Shown piece by piece: positions 50,525 through 58,717 of a stretch of 64,000 nt of DNA. The stretch is taken from contig NZ_JONP01000021.1 of the NCBI RefSeq assembly GCF_000711725.1, positions 25,047-89,046 of the forward strand, in the 5' to 3' direction. The position numbers and the translations under genes are program-made. The notes below the pieces were generated by a model. That model did not search any database and was not told the origin of the DNA. It saw nothing but the letters and a program-made list of their open reading frames with translations. The DNA comes from Roseomonas aerilata DSM 19363. GTDB taxonomy: Bacteria > Pseudomonadota > Alphaproteobacteria > Acetobacterales > Acetobacteraceae. Position 1 is the stretch's first letter, and every line of letters starts with the position of its first letter.

Positions 50525-51354
50525 GAGCGGGCGCGCCCCTTCTCCTCGGCCACGTAGCGGCCCATGGCGTCCAGCACCTCCTCCGCGCTCAGCATGTAGT
50601 GCGGGGGCGGCGCCGGGCTGAAGAGGGCGCCGTGGCGGGTGTGCAGGTCGTAGAGGGGCGCCGGCTGCTTGGCGGGGCCGACGGGCGCGCCGGGGAAGAA
50701 GCGGTCGATGATCCGCCCCATGGCCAGCGGCTCGGGCACGAGGTTCACCAGCGGCAGCCCGCTCCGCCGCACGATCTCGATGTCGGAGAGCAGCCGCTCC
50801 ATCGGGTACCACTGGAAGACACCGGCGGGGTTGATGCTCTCCACCATGTTCCCGTTCAGCAGGTCGTAGAGCGCGTTCTTGCGCAGCCCTGCGCCGAAAA
50901 GCGCGGGCAGGCGGATGATCCGCACCTTCGGGAAGCGCGCCTTGACCCATTCCTCGAGTTCAAGGCGGTGGCGGCCATAGGCGTGGTTGGCGGCGGCGTC
51001 GATCGGCGTCGCCTCGTCCGCGGCCTCCACGGGGTTCGGGTAGACGTCCACGGTGGAGATGAGGACGAACTCCTCCGCCCGCGTCTCGGCCAGCGCGTCC
51101 GTCAGGCGCGCGATGCCCGCGCGGTCGGCCTCGGGCTCCTTGTTGGCGAGCCACTTCACCGCGGAGACCCCGGCGCAGACGAGCAGGTCGAAGTGCCGCC
51201 CGCGCAGCGCCTCCGTGTTCTTCGAGTTCACCAGCGTGCCGAAATGCCGCCCGCGCGCGAGCGTGCCGCCCACGAAGCCGGTATGCCCGATCAGCGCATC
51301 CCCGTCGGGCGCGCCGGCCGCTGCCTTCCCGGTGGTCGTCGTCGCGTCGCTCAT
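50521..51354 (-). CDS. NAD(P)-dependent sugar reductase/epimerase, RmlD-like, YxxxR variant
   Basis: Extended SDR-type protein of 277 residues. The cofactor loop is IGHTGFVGGTL (G-x-x-G-x-x-G). The catalytic region is EFVLISTVDVYPNP with Ser100/Thr101, and NHAYGRHRLELEE, where the expected Lys four residues after Tyr126 is Arg130. RIIRLPALFGAGLRKN is the usual substrate strand. The N-terminus has about 17 extra residues. It is shorter than RmlD (about 300) and the C-terminal half ends in an Ala/Glu-rich helix. It lies mid-operon, with 4-base overlaps on both sides. Reaction unknown. Confidence 0.82.
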   Translation of the reverse strand: MSDATTTTGKAAAGAPDGDALIGHTGFVGGTLARGRHFGTLVNSKNTEALRGRHFDLLVCAGVSAVKWLANKEPEADRAGIARLTDALAETRAEEFVLISTVDVYPNPVEAADEATPIDAAANHAYGRHRLELEEWVKARFPKVRIIRLPALFGAGLRKNALYDLLNGNMVESINPAGVFQWYPMERLLSDIEIVRRSGLPLVNLVPEPLAMGRIIDRFFPGAPVGPAKQPAPLYDLHTRHGALFSPAPPPHYMLSAEEVLDAMGRYVAEEKGRARS

Positions 51355-52400
51355 GCACCTGCCTTCGTCACGTTGGTCAGCAGCTCCGGCGGCGCGCCCA
51401 CCTGGAAGCGCCCCTCGGCATCCACCACATTCAGCCGCGCGCTGCGGCGCGAAAGCGGGCTGCGCAGCTCGCGCAGCACGAGATGTCGGAGGCTCCGGGG
51501 CGGGTTCGCCGCGTGGATCTGCAGCACGTATTCCGAGAGCAGCAGGAAGAGCACGCTGAAGATGAACATCATCGCGGCCAGCTGCAGCGAGATCGTGGTC
51601 CAGCCCCGCGCGATGTTCCGCCCGAAGAAGTAGACCCCGACGACATAGGCCCCGTAGCCGAGGGAAAGCACGCCGCCCGCCGCCGCAAAATAGGTGACCA
51701 GCCGCATCGGGGCGGAGGTGGTGCTCAGCAGCGCACTGATCCCCGACGACCAGTTCGACCGCAGCGAGCCCGGCCGGTGCACGAAGGCATGGGCCGGCAG
51801 CAGCGGGCGCGTGACGCAGGCGAAGCCTGGACCGAGCTCGCGCGCGCGAAGGGTGATCTCGGCGGTCGGGCTGGTCGAGACGAAGAGGGCGGCAGCACGG
51901 CTCATCGCGCGGAAGCCCGTCGGGCGGCTCTCCAGCTCCTTGCCGGTGAGCAACCGATAGACCGAGAGATAGGTGCCGAGCAGGAATCGGGTGCCGGCCG
52001 GGCGCTTGACCACCAGCGGCCCCTCCAGCGGATCCGCGACCGAGAGGTCGTATCCCTCCCGCAGCGGCTCCAGCAGACCCGGCAGGGCGAGGATCTCCTC
52101 CTCCGCCAGCGTGGTGAAGAGGATGTAGTCGCCCACCGCGTGGTCGATGCCGACGAGGCGCGCGACGTCGCCGGTCTGCAGCCGGTTGAGGAAGACGGCG
52201 GTGCTGTCGGGCACCTGCGAGACGAAGTCCTTCAGGTCGAGGGTCACCGCGGCATCCACGCCATTGGCGACGAGCACCACGTCGAAGTCGTTGATCCCGG
52301 CCGCCTCCAGCACGGAAGCGAGCTGCTCGTAGCGCGCGGGCTCGGGAACCTTGTCATCGACGACGATGACGGTGGTGAGGGAGGAGAGGTGCTGCTTCAT
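51351..52400 (-). CDS. GT2-like membrane protein (GtrB/DPM-like) lacking the DxD motif
   Basis: A 349-residue protein with the plan of polyisoprenyl-phosphate glycosyltransferases: a GT2 domain of about 1-225 and two helices at about 232-262 and 270-298, then a basic C-terminus. The GT2 domain has DFDVVLVANGVD, the GDYILF strand and PTGFRAMSRAAALFV. Where DPM/GtrB enzymes have the metal-binding DAD after GDY, this has TTL (residues 96-98), so divalent-metal sugar-nucleotide transfer may be lost. It may be a partner or scaffold. Overlaps by 4 bases at both ends within the glycan operon. Confidence 0.78.
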   Translation of the reverse strand: MKQHLSSLTTVIVVDDKVPEPARYEQLASVLEAAGINDFDVVLVANGVDAAVTLDLKDFVSQVPDSTAVFLNRLQTGDVARLVGIDHAVGDYILFTTLAEEEILALPGLLEPLREGYDLSVADPLEGPLVVKRPAGTRFLLGTYLSVYRLLTGKELESRPTGFRAMSRAAALFVSTSPTAEITLRARELGPGFACVTRPLLPAHAFVHRPGSLRSNWSSGISALLSTTSAPMRLVTYFAAAGGVLSLGYGAYVVGVYFFGRNIARGWTTISLQLAAMMFIFSVLFLLLSEYVLQIHAANPPRSLRHLVLRELRSPLSRRSARLNVVDAEGRFQVGAPPELLTNVTKAGA

Positions 52401-53473
52401 GCCGCGGCGCTCAGTTCCTGCGCCCGTAGATAGGCGCGAACGTCATAGATGTTATCGATCTTGGCGCCCAGGACGGAGAGGATTCGCGGCGCCTGCGGGT
52501 TGCGCTCGATGAGGATCGGCCGGCCGTCATCGTCCTCGTTGCGGATCAGCGTCGCCTTCACCTCGAAGATCGAGTGCCGGACCCGGGCCTGGGAGAGGCA
52601 GGGCAGGAAGCGCTGCGAGTCCCGGAGGATCGCGTCCCGGTTGCTCCGCCGCGGCCTCATCTCCGGGCCGTCCTTGGCGGTCGCGGATTCATGCGGCGTG
52701 AAGCTGACATGCGAGAGGGAGTGCAGGCCCGCCGCCGGGAAGGGCATGGTGGAGAAGAAAGGCCCGTCCATCACGGTGATGCCCACGCCCCGCAGGTCCG
52801 GCGGCGGCTCGATGAGCAGCATCTCCGCCATCTCGCGCTTGAGGCCGGTCATGAGCGGCGCGCCGACGAATTCGAGGTCGGCATAGGTGCAGTTGAAGAC
52901 CTGCGCGGCCCGCTCCAGCCGGTCCCCGACCTGCACCCTGACCTCGCGGTCGTCCCAGTCGGCGATGCGGGCGGTCTGGCCGAGGCGCAGCTCCACGCCC
53001 GCGTCCCCCAGCTGCCGCAGCAGCCGCGCGGCGAGGCGCGAGGCGTCGAAGGCCAGTTCCCGCGTCAGGAAGGCCTCCTCGATCATCCCGGGCTCGAAAA
53101 GGGCGCGGATCCGGCTCGGGGCGGGGCGGCAGGTGGCGCCGATCACGCGGCAGAAGGTCTCGAATTGAGCGGCACTCACGCGCGAGCCGGCGGCGATCGC
53201 GTAGATCGCCTCCATCTCGTGCAGCACCGCTGGAGCATAATCGGCGACGAAGGCCTCGAAGTTGATGCGCGAGCGCTCGGCGGTGCCGAGAGAGCGGGGA
53301 TAGTGGTAGCCGTTATGGACCCGCGCCTGGTTCACATAGGAGGAGCGACGCAGGATCCCCTGCTCGCGCTCGATGATCACCACGCGGCCGAAGCCCATGC
53401 GCCGCAGTTCGAGCGCGATCTCGGCCCCGTAGAAGCCGCCACCGATGATCAGGGCGTCGTAGCGATCGTTCAT
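52397..53473 (-). CDS. FAD-dependent oxidoreductase (DAO-like)
   Basis: Flavoprotein of 358 residues with the FAD motif ALIIGGGFYGAEIALELRRMG and IIEREQGILRRSSYVNQARVHNGYHYP, a conserved stretch in DAO-like proteins of polysaccharide loci. LFEPGMIEEAFLTRELAFDASRL and VFNCTYADLEFVG belong to the same family. The last part RILSVLGAKIDNIYDVRAYL is unusual compared with D-amino acid oxidases. It may oxidise a sugar or its amine. Its start lies 46 bases after the stop of the membrane gene, and its stop overlaps the GT2-like gene by 4 bases. Confidence 0.82.
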   Translation of the reverse strand: MNDRYDALIIGGGFYGAEIALELRRMGFGRVVIIEREQGILRRSSYVNQARVHNGYHYPRSLGTAERSRINFEAFVADYAPAVLHEMEAIYAIAAGSRVSAAQFETFCRVIGATCRPAPSRIRALFEPGMIEEAFLTRELAFDASRLAARLLRQLGDAGVELRLGQTARIADWDDREVRVQVGDRLERAAQVFNCTYADLEFVGAPLMTGLKREMAEMLLIEPPPDLRGVGITVMDGPFFSTMPFPAAGLHSLSHVSFTPHESATAKDGPEMRPRRSNRDAILRDSQRFLPCLSQARVRHSIFEVKATLIRNEDDDGRPILIERNPQAPRILSVLGAKIDNIYDVRAYLRAQELSAAA

Positions 53474-53519
53474 GGGCGCGGCCTCCCTCGGGAACAGCCA
53501 GGACCCGCGTCCGCGGCCA

Positions 53520-55301
53520 TCAATGGGCGGACTGCGGCGGGATGAAGAGCTGCTCGCCCTCGAGCGAGCAGCCGGCGACGCCGACCAGCGAGCGGTTGCC
53601 CTGCAGCCGGCCGGCATGGGTGAGCACAAGATAACCCTGCACGACACCGTCGATGCGCGACATGGGGATGATGGTGCTGCGCGCCGGCAGGTCACGGCCC
53701 CAGCCGAGCACCTTGGCGGTGACGGTGCACCAGCCCGGCGCGATATCGGCGGGGAAGGGCTGCCACTTCATGTCGTTGAGCTGGTAGGCGGCGAAGGAGG
53801 GGCCGCCGCGGCTGTGCAGGGGCGGCAGGTCGCGCCAGGGGCCGGTTTCGGTGCGGCGCAGCCAGTCGGTCGTGCGGGGAAGCTGGACCTTCCAGAACCA
53901 GTCCTGCCCGACCTGGGGCCAGACATCGTCGGTCTGCTTGAGGATGGGCGGCAGCCCCACGGAAATGCCGGCGGTGGCGAGGTTCACGCGGTCCGCCAGC
54001 GTGGCCAGGGCGTTCATGCGCAGCGTCGCGCCAAGGCCTGCGGAGAGGAACAGCCCGGCCGCGATCAGCGGCAGAGCGCGCACCAGGGCCCGCTCCGGCT
54101 GCTCCGCCCTGCGATGCAGCCAGGCAGCCAGGGGCATGATGCAGGCAAGGGTGGAATAGGCGCCATAGCGCGTGGCGTCGAAGATCAACGGCCAGGCGGT
54201 GAGACCCGCCGGCGCCGCGCGGATGAACCAGAAGATCGCTGCCGCCGCGCCCGACATCAGCAGCAGGATGCCCATAATGGTGAAGAACACCACCCTCGCC
54301 TCCGGCAGGCTTCCGGACGCGGGGTGCCGGTACTGACGCCACCAGCCGGCGGGCGACCAGGAGGAGAGGCCGAGCGTGGCGCGGAGCCCGAGAAGGGTCA
54401 GCACGACCGTGGAGACGGCGAGGACCGCGCCCGGCAGCAGCAGCCAGCGGTTGTCGATGATGTGGAGGTAGGCAACGAAGGGCGTGGAGAAATAGGTGAT
54501 GAAGGCGAGCGGCACCTCGCGCAGCGCCGCGGGCGTAAGGACCTGGGCGATGTTCGACAGCTCCCCGCCACCTGCGGAGTAGCGCGACTGCATGAAGACG
54601 GCGAAGGCGAACGGCAGGCAGGAAAGGAGCAGCCTGGCCGGCCGCTGCCGCAGCAGAAGGTGCAGCAGGATGACGCACACGCCGAAGAGCTGCCCCGTGC
54701 CGTGGAAGGTCACGACGGGCACAGCCAGGACCATCGCGGTCACGTAGAGGCCTCGCTCCCCTCGCGTAATGGAACGGCAAAGCGCCCAGAGGAGACCGAC
54801 ATAAAAGAGACGGGAGCCTGTCAGCACCACCTGGAAGGGGATCAGCAGGGATTCGGTGTCTGAAAGGCTGCAAATAAGGGCTGTCGCCGCCGCAGCAGTC
54901 AGGACGATCTCGGCCGTGCCGCGCCCGTGGTCGACTCCCTCCCGGATCAGGAGAGAGACGATCAGCGCCGTGTAGCCGCAGATGGCCAGGAAGGAGAGCA
55001 CTGTCTGCAGCTCTTGCTGACCGCCGAAGAAACGGTAGTCAAACAGGGCAAGGGAGTAGATCAGGGCGTGAAGATGGGCCCCATGAAGGCCGAAGAGAAA
55101 CCGGCCCCAGCCGATCTCCCCGGTTTCCTTCAGCATAATGCGATGGAGAACCGGCCAGCCATCCACGAAGGGAACGTCGATGCGGTTCAGCAGGGCCAGG
55201 TAGAGGCTGAAGCCCAGGATCGCGAGGCAGAGAACAAGGCTGAGAGAGACGGCCGCAACGGATCGAGTGGCCGATCCACTCGACGTGGCACGGATGAACA
55301 T
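53520..55301 (-). CDS. Polytopic membrane protein, GT-C-like plan, unrecognised
   Basis: A 593-residue protein. It has about 10-12 hydrophobic segments between residues 15 and 450: AAVSLSLVLCLAILGFSLYLALL, VLSFLAICGYTALIVSLLI, GLYVTAMVLAVPVVTFHGTG, LLLPGAVLAVSTVVLTLLGL, FFTIMGILLLMSGAAAAIFWF. A soluble C-terminal domain of about 120 residues follows (DVWPQVGQDWFWKVQLPR, WCTVTAKVLGWGRDLPARS). The plan of many helices plus a C-terminal extracytoplasmic domain is that of GT-C-type transferases, but no motif identifies it. The gene is visibly less GC-rich than its neighbours in places (54.8-55.2 kb). It is the first gene of the operon; start ATG 55301. Confidence 0.8.
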   Translation of the reverse strand: MFIRATSSGSATRSVAAVSLSLVLCLAILGFSLYLALLNRIDVPFVDGWPVLHRIMLKETGEIGWGRFLFGLHGAHLHALIYSLALFDYRFFGGQQELQTVLSFLAICGYTALIVSLLIREGVDHGRGTAEIVLTAAAATALICSLSDTESLLIPFQVVLTGSRLFYVGLLWALCRSITRGERGLYVTAMVLAVPVVTFHGTGQLFGVCVILLHLLLRQRPARLLLSCLPFAFAVFMQSRYSAGGGELSNIAQVLTPAALREVPLAFITYFSTPFVAYLHIIDNRWLLLPGAVLAVSTVVLTLLGLRATLGLSSWSPAGWWRQYRHPASGSLPEARVVFFTIMGILLLMSGAAAAIFWFIRAAPAGLTAWPLIFDATRYGAYSTLACIMPLAAWLHRRAEQPERALVRALPLIAAGLFLSAGLGATLRMNALATLADRVNLATAGISVGLPPILKQTDDVWPQVGQDWFWKVQLPRTTDWLRRTETGPWRDLPPLHSRGGPSFAAYQLNDMKWQPFPADIAPGWCTVTAKVLGWGRDLPARSTIIPMSRIDGVVQGYLVLTHAGRLQGNRSLVGVAGCSLEGEQLFIPPQSAH

Positions 55302-55628
55302 AACGGTCCTTGCAGGATGTCTGCCCCAGGCACGACCTCCTAATGGAGGGGTCTGGCGGATGCAAGTTGATGGATCCTGCTCGAAAGCCGGATAGTGCCG
55401 CTTCCTGCCCGCCCTATGGCCGTCCGGCACCTGCACCGCCCGTGCGCAGGCTGCCCTTCGAAACTTCCAGGGCCGATCGCTTCTTGCCGAACCGGTTGTG
55501 GCGGGCGCAAGTATCTCCCACATAGCGGCTTCCCACGGGCCACGTCATCTGCGACACAGTGCGCATTCGCGACGTTGGCGCCGCACGAGCCCCAGCACGC
55601 CCGTCGCCATCCCAGAGGGTCGCGCCAG
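55302..55628. other. Divergent promoter region of the glycan operons
   Basis: This 327-base gap separates the starts of the minus-strand operon and the Fcl-like gene and should hold both promoters. I see no credible gene. A small dyad CCTCC-TAAT-GGAGG lies at 55336-55349, about 35 bases before the minus-strand start, and could be an operator or a leader hairpin. No clear -35/-10 pair was found on either strand. Confidence 0.5.
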
Positions 55629-56558
55629 GTGCAGAGAGCCGAGTTTTTGGTAACGGGTGCCTCGGGCCTCCTGGGACATGCGCTGGTGAACGAGTTGCAG
55701 GCTGCGGCCGGGGGCGAGGTGGTCGCCCTCACCAGCCGCGACGTGGATCTGACCGACTACGAGGCCACCCGCCAGGCTTTCGAACGCCACCGTCCCGCCG
55801 TCGTGTTCCACCTCGCCGCCCGCGTCTCGGGCCTGATGGGCAACATCAAGGCCCAGGGCCAGGCCTATCTCGACAACACCCGGATGAACACGAACGTGGT
55901 GGAAGCCGCGCGGCTGGCCGGCGCCACGAAGATCGTCGCGATGGGATCGACCGCGATCTATTCCGACGCCGTCCGCCTGCCGATGACCGAGGAGCAGATC
56001 TGGGACGGGGCGCCGCACCACTCCGAATCCGGCTACGCCCACGCGAAGCGCGGGATGCTCGCGCATCTGGAATCCTACCGTGACCAGTACGGGCTGGACT
56101 ACGCCTACTGCATCTCCACCAACCTTTTCGGCCCGCACGACAAGTTCGACGAGCAGCACGGGCACGTCATCCCCTCGCTGATGTCGAAGTTCCTGCGCGC
56201 CAACCAGCAGGGCAGCGCCGTGACCATCTGGGGCACGGGCACGCCTCAGCGGGACTTCCTCTACGCCAAGGACGCGGCGCTCGCGCTCCGCATGATCGCC
56301 GAGGGCTTCACCGGCCCGATCAACATGGCGACCGGCACGGCCATCTCCATCGCCGATACCGTGAAGCTCATCACCGAGGTTTCCGGCTTCAAGGGCCCGG
56401 TCGAGTGGGACCGCACCAAGCCGGACGGCCAGAAGCTGCGGCAATACGACGTCAGCAAGCTCCAGGCCCTCGGCTTCAAGCCGCGCTACTCGCTGCGCGA
56501 CGCGCTGCTCGAAACCTACGAGTGGCTGGCGGCCCACGCCGCCGTCGCACGCCGCTGA
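55629..56558 (+). CDS. NAD-dependent epimerase/dehydratase, GDP-L-fucose synthase-like
   Basis: Extended SDR of 309 residues of the Fcl branch. The N-terminus FLVTGASGLLGHALVNEL binds NAD(P). ARVSGLMGNIKAQGQAYLDN is characteristic of GDP-fucose synthase-like proteins, as is STNLFGPHDKFDEQHGHVIP. The catalytic residues are Ser107 (AMGSTAIYSD), Tyr136 and Lys140 in ESGYAHAKRG. It would epimerise/reduce a nucleotide-keto-sugar. The GTG start at 55629 leaves three residues before the first strand. It is divergent from the six-gene operon and convergent with the FkbM gene. Confidence 0.88.
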   Translation: MQRAEFLVTGASGLLGHALVNELQAAAGGEVVALTSRDVDLTDYEATRQAFERHRPAVVFHLAARVSGLMGNIKAQGQAYLDNTRMNTNVVEAARLAGATKIVAMGSTAIYSDAVRLPMTEEQIWDGAPHHSESGYAHAKRGMLAHLESYRDQYGLDYAYCISTNLFGPHDKFDEQHGHVIPSLMSKFLRANQQGSAVTIWGTGTPQRDFLYAKDAALALRMIAEGFTGPINMATGTAISIADTVKLITEVSGFKGPVEWDRTKPDGQKLRQYDVSKLQALGFKPRYSLRDALLETYEWLAAHAAVARR

Positions 56559-56569
56559 TCCACCGCTAA

Positions 56570-56593
56570 CCCGGGGGCGGAGCCACCCCCGGG
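56570..56593. terminator. Hairpin CCCGGGGG/CCCCCGGG between convergent genes
   Basis: Perfect 8-bp outer arms (56570-56577 and 56586-56593) with two further GG/CC pairs inside, 12 bases after the Fcl-like stop and 9 bases from the FkbM-like stop. Confidence 0.7.
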
Positions 56594-56601
56594 AACCCGC
56601 C

Positions 56602-58344
56602 TCAGAAGCGGAAGCTTCCGAGCCGGATGTCCGGCAGATCGCCCCGGTTGGGCGCGTCGAGCGGCGTCGGGAAGATCTCCGCGCTCGGCTCGAAGTCGTA
56701 GCGGCCCCGGTTGGCGAAGGTGACCTCCAGCAGTTCCGGGAAGGCCACGTTCCCGCGGGAGTGCAGCGCGCCGTAGTTGTTGGCGTGGACATGCACGACG
56801 GCGAAGGAGGCCGCGAGGCGCCGCAGCACCCGCTCGGCGCGCTCGAACCAGGCGTCGTCCGCCACCCTGTCAAAGTCGTGGAATTCAAGGACGAGCTGGG
56901 TCACCCGCTCGAAGTCCCCCTCCCCGGCGGCGTCCAGCACCACCCACTCATCGCCCTCGATATCCATCTTCACGATGCAGGGCCGGCCGCCGCCCAGTGC
57001 CTGCGCCGAGGCGAGGCTGTGGTCGCTGCCCTCCGCCACGGGGGCGATGCGGCTGCGGTGGAAGCGGATGAGTTCGTGCGCCTCGGGCGGCGCCTCGATC
57101 GTGTAGTCGAACTGGTGCACCTCGATGCCGCGCCCGGCCATCTCCAGGTCCCAGGTCATCTCGTCGCCCACCCCGAAGGAGAGCGCGAAGCGAACCGGCC
57201 CCAGGTCGTCCAGCATGACGTAGCCGCCATCGGCCGCGTGGCCGACCCGGCGCTTGGCCACGCCCCTGGCCGCGCAGGGCTCCAGCAGGCGCCCGAGGGT
57301 GACGAGCCGCTCCTGCACCACCCGCGGTTCGCCCCCCTCCGCGCCCGCCCCGCCGGCGCCGAGCAGCAGGGCCACCTCCTTCGAGAGATGGGCCGAGAGG
57401 TGCCGGTCCACATGGCTCATCCCGTCGTGCAGCGCCGCCATCAGCGCGGCCCGGTCCGCCGCCAGGGTCTCGATGAGCTGGGCATGCAGCGCGCCCGTCC
57501 GCTCGTCCAGGTGACGGGAGAGATCGCCGGCCAGGTGCTCGTGCAGGTGGTTGACGTTGCGGTGCACCTCCCCGGCCACCGCGCGGGTCAGGGCGTCTTC
57601 CAGCCGGTGCGCGGCCGCGTCGCCTCGGGCGGCGAGCTGGCCGTCGAGATAGGCCATGCCCTGGTGGACATCCTCGGCCACCGCGGTGCGGAGCATCCCG
57701 GCCAGGTGCCCCGCCACCTCCTCGGACCGCAGGTGCACCAGCTCGGTGACGCGGGCGTCGAGATGCGCCGCGCCGCGATGCACCTCCCCGGCCACCGCGC
57801 GGGTCAGGGCGTCTTCCAGCCGGTGCGCGGTCGCATCGCCCCGGGCGGCGAGCTGGCCGTCGAGATAGGCCATGCCCTGGTGAACATCCTCGGCCACCGC
57901 GGTGCGGAGCATCCCGGCCAGGTGCCCCGCCACCTCCTCCGACCGCAGATGCACCAGCTCGGTGACGCGGGCGTCGAGATGCGCCGCGCCGCGATGCACC
58001 TCCTCGGCCAGGCCGGCGCGCAGCGTCCCTTCCAGGCGCTGGGCCCCCTCCTCGGTTCGCGCGGCGATCTGCCCGTCGAGATGCGCGGCGTTCCGGTGGA
58101 CCTCCGTCCCCACCGTCCGCTGCACGGCCTCCTCCAGCCGATGGGCCAGTGCTTCGAAGCGCGCCTCCATGGCCTCGTGCAGCCGATGGTCGATCCCAGC
58201 CAGGCGCGCCTCGATCTCGCCGGCAAGGCGGGCGCCGAGCTCGCTGGCCATGGCGTCGGTGCCGACTGTCCGCCGCACCAGGCGCGTGATGGAGCCGTCC
58301 TTCTTCATGCCGTGCCGCGCGACCTCGCGCATATCCTCTTTCAC
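56602..58344 (-). CDS. FkbM-like methyltransferase with long repeated helical N-terminus
   Basis: A 580-residue protein. Residues of about 80-300 are alternating helical units of 34 and 38 residues starting VHRGAAHLDARVTEL and VHQGMAYLDGQLAAR, predicted to form a long coiled-coil or apolipoprotein-like rod. Two 72-residue double units are almost identical at both the protein and DNA level (216-bp tandem duplication at 57565-57996). The C-terminal domain (about 370-580) is FkbM-type: ADGGYVMLDDLGPVRFALSF, the SAM-site region CIVKMDIEGDEWVVLDAAG, and VVHVHANNYGALHSRGNVAFP. It probably O-methylates a glycan. The ATG at 58344 is likely. Confidence 0.88.
   Translation of the reverse strand: MKEDMREVARHGMKKDGSITRLVRRTVGTDAMASELGARLAGEIEARLAGIDHRLHEAMEARFEALAHRLEEAVQRTVGTEVHRNAAHLDGQIAARTEEGAQRLEGTLRAGLAEEVHRGAAHLDARVTELVHLRSEEVAGHLAGMLRTAVAEDVHQGMAYLDGQLAARGDATAHRLEDALTRAVAGEVHRGAAHLDARVTELVHLRSEEVAGHLAGMLRTAVAEDVHQGMAYLDGQLAARGDAAAHRLEDALTRAVAGEVHRNVNHLHEHLAGDLSRHLDERTGALHAQLIETLAADRAALMAALHDGMSHVDRHLSAHLSKEVALLLGAGGAGAEGGEPRVVQERLVTLGRLLEPCAARGVAKRRVGHAADGGYVMLDDLGPVRFALSFGVGDEMTWDLEMAGRGIEVHQFDYTIEAPPEAHELIRFHRSRIAPVAEGSDHSLASAQALGGGRPCIVKMDIEGDEWVVLDAAGEGDFERVTQLVLEFHDFDRVADDAWFERAERVLRRLAASFAVVHVHANNYGALHSRGNVAFPELLEVTFANRGRYDFEPSAEIFPTPLDAPNRGDLPDIRLGSFRF
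57565..57996. repeat. 216-bp tandem duplication inside the FkbM-like gene
   Basis: Copy 1 is 57565-57780 and copy 2 is 57781-57996; both start CACCTCCCCGGCCACCGCG. They differ at only a few scattered bases, for example GCGGCCGCGTCGCCTCGGG against GCGGTCGCATCGCCCCGGG. A degenerate third unit follows from 57997 with CACCTCCTCGGCCAGG. The copies encode 72 residues each, an exact multiple of three, so the reading frame is kept. Confidence 0.9.
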
Positions 58345-58717
58345 GGTGGTCGCTCTCCGCCCTGTGCGTTCCTGACGAGGATGGGCGGGCTGCGTCTCAC
58401 CGCCTTCCTACCCTGCGGCCCCCGATGAGAGTGGCCGGTTTCCTCCACCCCTTGCCTAGCATCGCGCCCCCGTTCCGTCAGCGGGGCGCCCGCGCACCTT
58501 CTTGCCATCGGACCCGCCTTCGGGGCGAACAGAGGGCCACCCCGGCCACTGCGGCGCCCGGGCCACGTCCCGCGGCCTTGTCGGCCGGAGCGAGGCCGGG
58601 CCCATTGGCATGCCAGGCCCGCCATGGCATGCGGCCCCGACCTCCTGACATGGTCGGCGGAGCCTGGCGGCGGCGGGGCGATTCGCGCGCGTTGCCCGGT
58701 GTCAGCGGCGGCCACCC
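58345..58717. other. Divergent promoter region, no gene seen
   Basis: A 373-base gap between the divergent FkbM-like and CgeB-like genes. Open frames here show only arginine- and proline-rich text typical of non-coding GC-rich DNA. The single notable element is the palindrome TGGCATGCCA at 58606-58615, followed by a second CATGGCATG at 58623-58631, possible operator sites. No clear promoter hexamers were found. Confidence 0.5.

Noticed and set aside
53520..55301. O-antigen polymerase (Wzy) or Wzx flippase for the membrane protein
   Set aside because: The helix number would fit, but the large soluble C-terminal domain and the lack of any Wzy/Wzx motif do not support it; left as unrecognised.
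57565..57996. CRISPR-like repeat array
   Set aside because: The repeats are 216 bp, directly adjacent, in coding phase and without spacers; it is a tandem duplication of coding sequence.
58606..58631. TGGCATGCCA palindrome and nearby CATGGCATG as an operator
   Set aside because: Short and GC-neutral; chance occurrence in a 373-base GC-rich gap is likely, and no regulator lies next to it.
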